From NCBI GenBank assembly GCA_047967505.1, contig CM106540.1: a DNA stretch of 64,000 nucleotides. The stretch is one strand, 5' to 3'. The notes below the pieces were generated by a model. That model searched no databases. It was not told the origin of the DNA and saw nothing but the letters and a program-made list of their open reading frames with translations. Positions 44,239 to 53,780 of this stretch are shown in pieces. How positions within the stretch are numbered: position 1 is the first letter of the stretch; every line of letters begins with the position of its first letter. Origin of the DNA: Dipteris shenzhenensis (Eukaryota > Polypodiophyta > Polypodiopsida > Gleicheniales). The position numbers and the translations under genes were made by a program.

Positions 44239-44388
44239 GAGGCTTGTAATTAGCATTTTGGCTCCTCCGGCTGTATCCATTTTGTGATTACAGCCCGCTG
44301 GCCTTTAGGCCCTCTTGTACTCTCGCTTTCAAGTAATATAACTAGCACTACTTTTTGCACCAAAAAAAACAAAAACAAAACAAAACAA

Positions 44389-45480
44389 AACAAAAATGTT
44401 GTGGCCGATGCACTTTCCAAGAAGCCACAGCCTGAAGCAGTCTCCAAGAAACCCAGTGTTTCAGCAGTGAGCATTGCTTACAACAATGTGATAGATGTGA
44501 TGAGGATCAGCAGGTTAATGATGCTGATTTTTCAACTATTTATGATCAGCTTTCTGATGGTCGAAGGCATGATCACTATATGTTGAAAGAGAGTTTCATT
44601 TTGATGCATGGACGACTCTGTGTCACTGATCAGATGCAACAGAAAGTCATAATGGAAAGTCATGCTCCTCCATATGCAAGACATAGGGGAATTACAGCAA
44701 CAATTACAACAGTGGAGCGATACTTTTATTGGCCATCTTTGGGGAAAGATGTGGAAGAATATGTGAGAACATGCATGGTTTGTCAGAAAGTAAAGTTTGA
44801 CAGGCAGAAGGCACCTCCCTTTGCCAATTCCGGATAGACCATGGCAAAGCATAGCTATGGATTTTGTGTTTGATCTTCCACATACTCCTACTGGACATGA
44901 TGGATTGTGGACAATAATTTGCACATTTAGCAAACAAGCCCACTTTGTGCCAGTAAGAAAGAAAATTACAGTAGATCAAATGGCCGAATTGTTTCTGCAG
45001 CATGTCTTCAAGTATCATGGGATGCCTGAATCCATAATCAATGATAGAGATCCGAGGATGACCAGCCTCTTTTGCAGAGGGCTGTTTGAAAATATGGGCA
45101 CTACGCTGAATTTTTTGTCATCTTTTCACCCCCAGTCGGATGGACAATCGGAGCAAGAAAACACTACCATCTTGGATATGTTTAAATGCTATGTCTCAGA
45201 CCACAAAAGCAAATGCAAGCATTATTTGCCTTTGCTGGAATATGCTTACAATAATACGGTGCACACATCCACAGGTAAAGCACCTTTTGAAATAGTGGAA
45301 GGTGCCAAGAAGATACCTCCCATTTTGCATACAAAAGAGAAAATCTTCGAAGCTGATCGTTTTGTGGACAGCCTTGAAGAGCCTTACAAGAAGATCAAAT
45401 ATGCCTTGCAAAGAAGTCAGGACAAACAGAAAAGAGCAACAGATAAGCACCGCAAAGAAATTGGTATTCACAGAAGGTGA
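44389..45480 (+). pseudogene. Chromovirus RNase H end and integrase
   Basis: After the second target copy the gypsy frame resumes as NVVADALSKKPQPEAVSKKP. The zinc finger (HAPPYARHRGITATI, YFYWPSLGKDVEEYVRTCMV, CQK) runs up to a stop near 44836. The core domain is open from 44797: PWQSIAMDFVFDLPHTPTGH (first catalytic Asp), SIINDRDPRMTSLF (second Asp) and HPQSDGQSEQENTTILDMF (catalytic Glu). The frame ends at 45480. The integrase is nearly intact, in contrast to the deleted RT. Confidence 0.88.
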
Positions 45481-45900
45481 TTGGGTTTTGCTGCATTTTC
45501 AGAAGGCGAGACTGAAAAATACGAAAGGCAAGAAAAGGTTGTGCACAAACATGAACATGCGTTACTATCTTTCCAGGTTTCTAAAAAGATAAACGAGGTA
45601 GCTTACACGCTAAAGTTGCCTCCGCATTGGAAGATACATAATGCCTTTCATGTGAGCTTATTAAAGCAATATCATGGAGATGTTCTCGAGAATTTACCTG
45701 ATGAGGTACAGCCTGAAGTGGAAGAACAGGATGAACTTCTGATTTTGGCACACAGAGATAGAAATGTCAAGGGTAAAGTTATCCATCGCTACTTGGTAAA
45801 ATTTTAAAATTACCCATCACTTTATGCGAAATGGATGGAGGAAGGTGAACTGGCAAATTCACATGGGATATTGCAGCTTTACCTTGATGCTTTCCAGTTA
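45481..45900 (+). pseudogene. Chromovirus integrase C-terminus with chromodomain-like end
   Basis: After a frame change, [20 protein letters not shown] and [12 protein letters not shown] form the GPF/Y-like integrase end. Then [25 protein letters not shown], a TAA and (reading on) NYPSLYAKWMEEGEL match the chromodomain that marks the chromovirus branch of Ty3/gypsy. The TAA at 45805-45807 would cut the chromodomain in its middle. Confidence 0.82.
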
Positions 45901-46288
45901 GAGCCGACTGCGGTCCGGGCTCCTACAGGTAGTTCAACAGAGCGAGTGTCTAGAGCATTACCTGGTGTTCGAGAGGGGGGTAGCAGTACAAACGGACTCA
46001 CTGTGATTTCATGAGGTCGCTTGATGTAAGTTTCATCCGAGATACTGAGCTGACAGTATTTCTAATGTGAGACTTCATGATATTGATGCATCTTGACTAT
46101 TCATCGCCGAGGATCACATAGATTTTGAGCAGTGTATATGGATGGATGCATGCCTTTCCTAGCCATATTTTCACAGTCTCTATATACTATAGCTGCGACC
46201 TTCTTGTATACTCTTTCATGCTATATTTCATGCTCGCTCCTGTGTTTTGCGGCAACTAACTGCGGTTTGCTGTTTCAAGAGAGGGGTA
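45901..46288 (+). other. Chromovirus 3' untranslated region and polypurine tract
   Basis: Noncoding sequence after the chromodomain. A GAGGGGGGTAG run occurs near 45972 and the presumed polypurine tract AAGAGAGGGGTA directly precedes the 3' LTR. Confidence 0.65.
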
Positions 46289-47896
46289 TGTCACGGAGGC
46301 GTGAAATTCTAAGTGCTTTAATGTACTACAAGACCGTGACAACTTTGGTTTTAAAAGTCCAAGCACGGGCTTAATGATATGTAATTAAACGCGGCATGGT
46401 GCCTTCCACATAAGCGTAATTAATCCCTAGGCCCAAAGGCATTCCAAGGAATTAAAAGAGTGCTTCTTGGAAAATGATGATGTGGCATTTTTAATGGGCC
46501 CCCTAGAGGGCCATGTACCTTCAGCGGCCCCGCTAGAGTTCCAGGTGGCTCTAGTGCCTTCTACCTGCTCCTTTGCCATTCCTGGACCTTCGTGGGCCTT
46601 CTAAATTTCACAAGTGTGGTTTTGTCTCTCATCTTCTCCCTTTGTTGAGATTTTGGACTGGTTTTTCAGCCTCCTTCAGCTGAATTCCGTTTTTCTTCAT
46701 AACTCCTCACCCGTTTGGATACTTGGACTTCCGTTTGGCCCAATGGCTTCCCCTCTGCCTCCCCTTCGCAGTGATATGCTTTTCCCTCCGTGCATTTGGT
46801 AGAACGGGCAGAGTTGAGCACTTCTTTTGCTGGTCGAATTTGCAAAAGTTGCTTTTTATGGACCTTTTTGCTTCTACAGCCTGCTGGGCCTCTCCTCTTG
46901 CAAAGCTACAGCTTTCTATTAAATTTCGAGTGGTCCCACGCTGTGGTTGACTGGTTTTTCTCAATTTTGGAGGACTTTCCGACAATGAAACTTCTCCCAA
47001 ACCTTCTCAATGCATTCCTCTTTGAAGCACGCCTCTTTTGAGCCCAAGAACTCCCACTTCTTCGCGACAGAAGTGCTTCTTTTCGCATTTTTCAGTGGAA
47101 TTCTTGCTGGTCGGCTCTTGTAAATGCTCTTTCTTCATGCCTTTGCACTCCTCTTTGGCTGAGAATGCAATTTGGAATTGGCTACTATGTCCTCTTGACG
47201 ATTGAGGACTTGGTTCGAGTTTTCAGGGCTTGGTGAGTTGTGATTTTGCTGCAACAATTTCTTTTTGCCATAAGCTATTGGTTGGCCTCGTGTGCCATCT
47301 CTTTCTTCGTTTACAGGTGCCCAGGCAGTGCTACATGAGTCATTGTTTGGTTGGGTACTTTGCTGATTTTATTTTTGAGCTTTGAAAAGCTTTGTGAATG
47401 CCATCTGGAAACCACTCAAAGAGAGTGCAGCTGGGGTGCAGTGTGATTGCATTTGGACAGCCAATGGAATCGCACTCGAAAAAGAGAATGCCTTTGGGTT
47501 GAGCCTATGGGTTAAGTTCACTTATGTGATGGTGTTCTATGCTCGAAAGCCTTGCGAAGGCTCAAGGAATCGGGGCTGCGTGCTCAGTTGCAGGGAAGGT
47601 CTCCCCGATGCAACTTGTACGATGCAACTTGTAATCATTTCACTGTGAAGTACAAAGAAATACCGAAAGGGGCACCACGATGTTTGGGGCCAATCGGGTG
47701 CACTTGTCTATGTTTGTTGAGCAGGGGCATTCTAGCCTCCATCCCTTTTTCAGTGGTTTTGTTTGTGAACAAATGGGTACATGCCAAATGGTGATCATGC
47801 AATGGTTAATGGTTGTGATATATGCTCTGTAAATAAGTGCTGAAGTGATTAAAGGTTTAGTTCCACTGCCCTCTGAGAGATTAGAGGCCGGTTTCA
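46289..47896 (+). repeat. 3' LTR of the chromovirus (1608 bp)
   Basis: Starts TGTCACGGAGGCGTG and ends CGGTTTCA. It aligns with the 5' LTR, differing by substitutions and small indels (for example a repeated GATGCAACTTGTAC near 47610). It is followed by the second TTATG target copy and the rest of copia 2. Confidence 0.92.
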
Positions 47897-48695
47897 TTAT
47901 GTCTCAGTCCAAGTACGTTCACAAGCTCTTGGACAGATTCAACATGCATGATTGCAAGCCTATGTCCACTCCTATGGAGCCGGGGCTGAAGCTTACAATG
48001 CATGATGCAGGTGAATCAATTGATGTCACACTCTATAGCCAAGCTGTTGGATGCCTCATTTATCTCTGCAATACACGACCTGATATTCAATTTTCAGTTT
48101 CTCAGGTGAGCAGGTATATGCACAGCCCAAAGATTAGATGTTGGCAGGCTGTAAGCCGCATCTTCCATTACTTGCAAGGTACTAAGTCTTTTCGCTTGAT
48201 GTTTCCTAGGGGAGTAACTTGCAGATGCATGCTTACAGTGACTCAGATTGGGTTGGAGACTATGATACTAGGCAGTCCACCAGTGGGAATTGTTTCTTTC
48301 TAGGACATGCTTGCATTTCTTGATTGGGCAAGAAACAATCTACAGTGGCTACCTCATGTGAAGTTGAGTACAGGGCAGCTGTCACAGCGACAGTTGAATG
48401 TGTTTGGCTGCGTCGTTTGTTTGCTCATCTTCATCTTTCATTGGAGGGTCCTTCTCCAATTCTCACTGATAGTCAGAGTGCTATAGCAGTGGCAAAGAAT
48501 CCTATGTTTCATGCTCACACAAAGCACATTGAGGTTCACTATCACTATGTCGGAGAGAAGTTGCATGCAGGAGAGATCAGTATGATCTATGTGTCAACAC
48601 ATGACAATGTTGCAGACATCTTCACCAAAGCACTTCCACGGGAAAAGTTTGAGGCATTTCGCAGTGCCCTGAACTTATCTTCTTCTAGTGATTGA
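47897..48695 (+). pseudogene. Copia element 2, distal RT and RNase H
   Basis: The RT continues as MSQSKYVHKLLDRFNMHDCK and GLIYLCNTRPDIQFSVSQ-like sequence (47897-48200). A frameshift near 48215 and a TGA near 48322 precede the RNase H end: CEVEYRAAVTATVECVW, DSQSAIAVAKNPMFHAHT, KHIEVHYHYV and DNVADIFTKALPREKFEAF. The match to copia 1 at 31340-32140 is base-for-base close, so the two are from one family. Confidence 0.88.
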
Positions 48696-48732
48696 TCATT
48701 TCCTTGTACATGACATTGGCACTGCAGGGGGG

Positions 48733-48970
48733 TGTTAAAATTATTATTATATTCTAGCAGTTACCAATGTAATGTAATAAGTAGGTTAGAGACACTTTTC
48801 CCTCTTTAAAAGTTTTTCCCCCTAACCACAATTAGTTCACTAACTACGGTTAGTGAAGGATAAGGTTTTGTCACTGAGACAAAGCCTTTCCCTCTTGTTA
48901 TATTTCCTCACTTCATCTATTGCAAACTTAAGTTCAGCTCTCTTGCTCTCTCACTCTCCTCTTTCCTACA
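48733..48970 (+). repeat. 3' LTR of copia element 2
   Basis: Begins TGTTAAAATTATTATTATAT after the polypurine tract CTGCAGGGGGG and ends TTCCTACA. It is followed by the CATCT target copy at 48971-48975. Confidence 0.9.
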
Positions 48971-50749
48971 CATCTAAGGTTGTCCCTCTTCCATCTGTTG
49001 GTCATTTGCAGCCACATGTGCAGCCAAATATTCAGCCTGATATGCATCAGGACCATTTGCACAGGGCTCTTGAGCAAGAAAGAGCTGAAAACCAAAGCCC
49101 AAAAAGGTACCCGTTGGCTCCTTGACACAATTAAAGACAGCAAACAAGAAACTCGTCTTTCAGCCCGTACTAGAGCAGCTGTCCTAAAAGAGCATGCTAG
49201 TTTTGATGCCTTTCAGAATGATTGTGGTTGAAGGTTACGCAAGCTGAATTGGATTCTATCCATCAGAAGAACACTTGGGAGTTGTGTGATTTGCGTCTCG
49301 GCAAGAATGCCATTGGAACTAAGAGGGTTTATAGAATCAAACGGAAATCTAATGGTTTAGTGGACCGTTACAAATCCTATGTTGTTGCTAAGGGCTATGC
49401 TCTGCAGCATGGCATTGACTTCAAGAGACTTTTGCTCCCTCTTCCAGAATCACTACTATTCACATTGTTATTGCCTTTGCTGCCAACTTTCATTGGGAGA
49501 TACATCAACTTGATATCAAGACAACTTTCCTTCATGTGCATTTGCAGGAAGAGGTCTATGTTTCTAACCTCCTGGCTTTGAGGTTGACGTTTCTGAAAGC
49601 AAGGTATGCTGCTTTAAAAAAACCCTCTATGGCTTTAAGCATGCACCTCAAGCTTTGTATTCCAAGATTCATACTCATTTTCTCACACTTGGCTTTCAGA
49701 ACAGCTCTACCAAGGCTACCCTTTACATCTGCAAGCGTGGGACAGATTTGCTGATTTTAGTCCTTTATGTGGATGACATGCTTGTGACTAACACACATGC
49801 TCAGCAAATTGCAGATTTTAAGCTTGATTTGCATAAGAGATTTGCTATGTCTTGTCTTGGTCTTTTGCACTACTATCTAGGCATCCAATTTGCGAGGAGT
49901 AAGGGGGGTATTTTGATGTCACAATCCAAGTACATTGAACAGCTTTTGCAGCGTTTGCAGTTTGAGGATTGCAAGTAGGTATCCACACCATTAGAGCCTG
50001 GTTTTCACTTCTCTTCTAAGGATGGCAGCGGTACATGTGATGTCACTCTCTATCAATAGGCAGTTGGTTGTTTGATTTACCTATGCCATACGAGACCTGA
50101 TCTACAATATGATGTCTCACAGTTAAGCAGATAATGCACAGCCCATCTATGCACCATTGGCATGCCGTGAAGCGTGTTTTCAAATATCTCAAAGGCACTC
50201 AGCATTTGGGGCTTCTTTATGGGGCTGATACTTCACTTGTCATGCATGGATTCACTAATAGTGATTGGGCTGGTTGTTCGAACACTTGCGCGTCACACAG
50301 TGGCAATTTTTTATGCTTGGTACTTCATGTGTTTTATGCTTGGTACTTCAGGTTTTATGCTTGGTACTTCTTGGTTCAACAAGAAGCAGAGTACAGTTGC
50401 TACTTCTAGCTGTGAACCTGAGTACAGAGGAGGTTTTATAGCTACAGTGGAGTGTGTGTGGCTTCAGAAGCTACATGCAGATCTTTATGCATGTCAGATT
50501 GCTCCTACGTCATCTTCACTGATAGTTTGAGTGCTTTGGCACTTCGACGAAATCCTAATTTCCATGCTCGGACAAAGCATATTGAGGTTCACTATCACTA
50601 AGTCAGAGAGCGATTATCAGCAGGTGATATTCAATTGTCTTACGTTCCCACTCAAGACAACATTGGCAAATCGTTTTACGAAGGTTCTACCTCGAGCTAA
50701 GTTTGAGGCTTTTTGGCAAGCTTTAAACTTAGTTCCTTTTGTAACTTGA
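48971..50749 (+). pseudogene. Copia element 3, right part: linker, RT and RNase H
   Basis: The element interrupted at 33204 resumes here. A His/Pro/Gln-rich linker (VGHLQPHVQPNIQPDMHQDH) leads to RT blocks split over frames: TWELCDLRLGKNAIGTKRVY, VDRYKSYVVAKGYALQHGID, LVLYVDDMLVTNTH (near 49760) and SQSKYIEQLLQR. RNase H follows (SDWAG near 50260, CEPEYRGGFIATVECVW, KHIEVHYH). A triplication of CTTGGTACTTCA/TTTATGCTTGGTA occurs near 50310-50380. It ends LPRAKFEAFWQALNLVPF. Many stops and frameshifts show it is the oldest layer of the nest. Confidence 0.82.
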
Positions 50750-50878
50750 TCTGTTGTACTCTGTACAATAATAGGTTGCTATATCCATACAGGACGAACA
50801 TGTGCAACCATGACATTAGATATTTAGGTATCCTGAGCTAGGTCCAAGATACTTCAGCCCTTACCATGGAGGGGGGAT

Positions 50879-51150
50879 TGTAGGCCATTCTATGGGCTAT
50901 GCAAAGGTGCCACTTATTCCTTGGTATGTACCTTTTAGATCTAGTTATAGCCAGTAAAGGAGTATTGGTACTGTTAGTAGATGTACCACCTAGGTCAATT
51001 AGGACACTTAGTCCAGTTAGGACAATTAGCCCTAGGATTTTGTTATGTTGGCTTTCCCTTGAGCCTCCACTTTTCAGTTTTGAAGCAATCTATAACAGCA
51101 TCTCGTTTTTCTCCTTCTCTACTCCATTTTTGAGCTTCCATTACTTGCCA
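50879..51150 (+). repeat. Probable 3' LTR of copia element 3
   Basis: TGTAGGCCATTCTATGGG begins right after the polypurine tract GGAGGGGGGAT. The right border at CTTGCCA (51150) is tentative, chosen because sequence of another copy of the same family begins there. It contains a repeated AGGACACTTAG/AGGACAATTAG motif. Confidence 0.6.
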
Positions 51151-51274
51151 TAGCCAACATGCTCACGATGATGTCGCATCTGAGGTTGCTCCTCTTACAT
51201 CTATTGGTCATTTGCAGCCACATGTGCAGCATGATATTCAGCCCCATTTACAGCCTCATATGCCCATGGTTGTT

Positions 51275-51340
51275 AAGACACTCGTGTCTTATGATAAGAC
51301 ACTTAAGACACGTGTCTTAACTTAAGACACCTTTAGACAC
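51275..51340. repeat. Palindrome cluster built from AAGACAC units
   Basis: Six copies of AAGACAC or its complement occur within about 65 bp. TTAAGACACGTGTCTTAA at 51303-51320 is a perfect 18-bp palindrome. GTGTCTTA-TGA-TAAGACAC at 51284-51302 is a perfect 8-bp stem. A T run and GTGTGTGTGCGCGCGCG follow. Confidence 0.92.
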
Positions 51341-51566
51341 TCTCGATTTTTTTTTTGTGGGTGTGTGTGCGCGCGCGCGTGCGTGGTGGGTAGGATGTAA
51401 CAACACACATTGAGTTTGACTTAACCATCATTGATGGGGCCTTTGGATCCAACCCTGGGAGCGACCTCATTAGGATGAACCTTGTGAGCTTTGACTCTTA
51501 AGAGTCGAAAGTTTCCTTTCAATTATATTTATTGAGATGCAGATTTCATTCATGTTACATGTGACT

Positions 51567-51820
51567 GACGTCAGTGGGGATGTCATAGTAGCTAGTCCCG
51601 AACATAATGATAGTGAACTTCAATATGCTTGGTACGCGCATGAAAGATTGGGTTACGCGCAATTATACCTAGATGAATCCAAGAAGATTCCCAAACTCAT
51701 CCTCTAAAAACACAACATAGTGCAGTTTCAATCTCATGATAGTCACTCACAAGGTTGAAAACCATAAACTCCATCATGCATAGCAGGGACTAGCTACTAT
51801 GACATCCCCACTGACGTCAT
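51567..51820. repeat. 34-bp inverted repeat arms around about 185 bp
   Basis: The sequence from about 51569 (TGACGTCAGTGGGGATGTCA then TAGTAGCTAGTCCC) has its reverse complement at about 51787-51820. The second arm recurs at about 52336 in the second tandem unit. The arms carry the CRE/TGA-type palindrome TGACGTCA. Confidence 0.85.
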
Positions 51821-52744
51821 CAGCGCCCAACAGTGGGTGTAGACCATAGTATAAAAATATGCTCTCACACATACAAATCCACACACCCACACATACTTGA
51901 GCATCCATTTATACAAAGTCTTCGTACTGAGTTTCTGTCGGCACTCCAGAGGTGAAGGGCAGACTCAGCCATGATGAAGGCTAGCACTAAAGGAGAAGGC
52001 TAATCAAAAGGTAGTCCAAAATCTCTTCATTCAAGCTACAACTGCTTGTGAAGTCTAAACATTTTCATTTTAGTCTCTCCCCAATGAGCATCTAAATCTA
52101 AATCTAGCTGATAGGGCACCATTTAAGATAGAAAGAATTATCACAATACCAGCAGGCCGCAACTTGGACGAAAACTTCACAAGGTGAAATTTGCATGTCC
52201 GCTAATACAGCAGAAGCATATACCTAGATGAATCCAGGAACATTCCCAAACTCATCCTCTAAAAACACAACATAGTGCAGTTTCAATCTCATGATAGTCA
52301 CTCACAAGGTTGAAAACCATGAACATGCATAGCAGGGACTAGCTACTATGACATCCCCACTGACATCATCAGCGCCCAACAGTGGGTGTAGACCATAGTA
52401 TAAAAATATGCTCTCACACATACAAATCCACACACCCACACATACTTGAGCATCCATTTATACAAAGTCTTCGTACTGAGTTTCTATCGGCACTTCGAAG
52501 GTGAAGGGCAGACTCAGCCATGATGAAGGTTAGCACTAAAGGAGAAGGCTAATCAAAAGGTCGTCCAAAATCTCTTCATTCAAGCTACAACTGCTGTGAA
52601 GTCTAAACATTTTCATTTTAGTTTCTCCCCAACGAGCATCTAAATCTAAATCTAGCTGATAGAGCAACGCACCATTTAAGATAGAAAGAATTATCACAAT
52701 ACCAGCAGGCCGCAACTTGGACGAAAGAATTATCACAATACCAG
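51665..52744. repeat. Tandem duplication, period 555 bp, with TATA-like motif
   Basis: Unit 1 starts ATACCTAGATGAATCC at 51665 and unit 2 starts with the same words at 52220. They are nearly identical apart from scattered substitutions and small indels. Each unit has ACTGACGTCATCAGC or ACTGACATCATCAGC, then about 40 bp later GTATAAAAATATG, which is the layout of a TGACG element plus TATA box. A short duplication of AAAGAATTATCACAATACC ends unit 2. No coding frame spans the units. Confidence 0.85.
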
Positions 52745-53085
52745 CCATTATGCCAAAAGAATGCCTTTCAAAATGAATGTTGGTTGAAGGCTATGCAAGC
52801 TGAATTGGATTCTATCTATCAGAATAACACTTGGGAGCTATGTGACTTGCCTCCAGGCAAGAATGCCATCAAAACTAATTAGGTTTCTAAGATTAAACGG
52901 AAAGCTGATGGTTCAATGGACCGTTACAAAGCCCGTCTTATTGCTAAGGACTATACTCCGCAATAAGGCATTGACTTTGAGCAGAGCTTTGCCCCCACTT
53001 CCAGGATCACTACTATTTGCATTGTTATTGCCTTTGATGCCCATTTTCATTGGGAGGTACATCAGTTTGATATTAATATATACCT

Positions 53086-53580
53086 TTGTAAGACTAGAAT
53101 AAGTCCAATCATACAAATTTAGATTTATTTTTTTATTTTTTTATTTTGGGGTTCTAAAGACCAAAAATCTACACAGAAAATAAAAGAGAAAATGAAAGAG
53201 AAGAAAAAAGAGGTAAATAAAAACTTTTAAGAAAAACAAAAGAAAGACATACTTGGCAAGCAAAGCAAGAAATAAAGAAGAAAGGAAGAAGGTGACTAAG
53301 CAAAAATAAACAAGCAAGTCAAGAAACTAAATCTTCCAAAGAACTAGAATACTCTCTCTGGCCGATATGAGAGAGGAAGAGGAGCTAGCCGATATGAGAG
53401 CAGTCTGGATGAGCAGCCAGCACAATACCACCGAGAGAGGGACACAGAGGCCACATGTGCGACAAAGAGCCCCCAGAGTACACTCTATTGAGGTCCGACC
53501 TATCACAGCTTTCCTCAAAGGAGACCGATAGAGACGAGGGATCATTCTAGTCATCTATAAAACAGCTAACTTGGCTAAGC
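53086..53580 (+). repeat. Dispersed AT-rich repeat plus LINE 3' UTR fragment
   Basis: 53080-53340 matches 60815-61170 in the same direction (CCTTTGTAA.ACTAGAATA, CATACTT.GCAAGCAAAGCAA, AAGAAAGGAAGAAGGTGACTAAGC). From about 53345 the sequence matches the 3' UTR of the LINE family of 18.3 and 20.85 kb (GCCGATATGAGAGC, GAGGGACACA, GAGGTCCGACCTATC, GGAGACCGATAG). Both interrupt the copia RT that stops at 53085 and resumes near 53590. Confidence 0.7.
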
Positions 53581-53589
53581 TTATGAGAA

Positions 53590-53780
53590 ATGATAGGGCA
53601 GCTATTGATAGATATTAAGACAGCTTTTCTCCACTCACAGTTGAGCGCATTGTTATTGCCTTGGTTGCCCATTTTCATGGGGAGGTACATCAGCCTGATA
53701 TCAAGACAGCTTTTATTCATTTCACAGTTGAGCAGATATATGCACAACCCCTCTACGCATGCTTGGGCAGCACGCACACT
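53590..53780 (+). pseudogene. Copia RT scraps (continuation of element 4)
   Basis: LLIDIKTAFLHSQLS and again, in a duplicated segment, FHGEVHQPDIKTAF in another frame. Then LSRYMHNPSTHAW, a block that in an intact copia lies several hundred codons later. So there is an internal duplication followed by a large deletion. Confidence 0.65.

Larger units (their letters stand above)
40291..44388 (+). mobile_element. LINE inserted in the chromovirus, with target duplication
   Basis: The 19-bp sequence AACAAAAATGTTGTGGCCG is present at 40272-40290 and again at 44389-44407, so the LINE sits between two target copies; the leftmost A/C bases may partly be tail. Its 3' end is an (AAAAC)n tail (about 44361-44388). 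The 5' region (40300-41000) is extremely C-rich. ORF1-like, endonuclease and C-terminal regions can be read, but the RT core is missing. At about 4.1 kb it is shorter than the usual L1-type element of about 6 kb. Confidence 0.9.
38172..47896 (+). mobile_element. Ty3/gypsy chromovirus inserted in copia 2, hosting a LINE
   Basis: Long LTRs (38172-39819 and 46289-47896) begin TGTCACGGAGG and end GGTTTCA. A 5-bp target duplication TTATG flanks the whole (38167-38171 and 47897-47901), exactly restoring the copia RT reading (ATTGTTATG and TTATGTCTCAG). Inside are an unusual tRNA-Glu-like primer-binding site, a gag start fused to the end of RNase H, an integrase and a chromodomain-like end. A polypurine tract (AGAGAGGGG) lies at 46279-46286. 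Protease and RT are deleted, so it is non-autonomous. Confidence 0.93.
33205..48970 (+). mobile_element. Copia element 2, complete borders, hosting a gypsy element
   Basis: The borders are two LTRs of about 238 bp, TGTTA...CTACA, at 33205-33442 and 48733-48970. They are flanked by the 5-bp target duplication CATCT (33200-33204 and 48971-48975). A primer-binding site for initiator-Met tRNA lies at 33445-33456. The internal region contains a long leader, a shortened gag, integrase, RT and RNase H. It is split at 38171/47897 by a chromovirus. Taking that out leaves about 6 kb of copia. It cannot act alone: gag/protease are mostly deleted and the pol frame has stops. Confidence 0.92.
51151..53085 (+). 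pseudogene. Copia element 4 (family 3), split by a repeat block
   Basis: 51160-51270 repeats the linker seen at 48976 (CATCTATTGGTCATTTGCAGCC, CACATGTGCAGC). The coding match resumes at about 52745 with AATGCCTTTCAAAATGAATG and an RT start in shifted frames (TWELCDLPPGKNAI-like, RYKARL-like, PTSRITTI-like). It breaks off near 53080 at the DIKTAF codons. The part in between is the palindrome cluster and 555-bp tandem repeat. A further piece follows at 53590. Confidence 0.7.
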
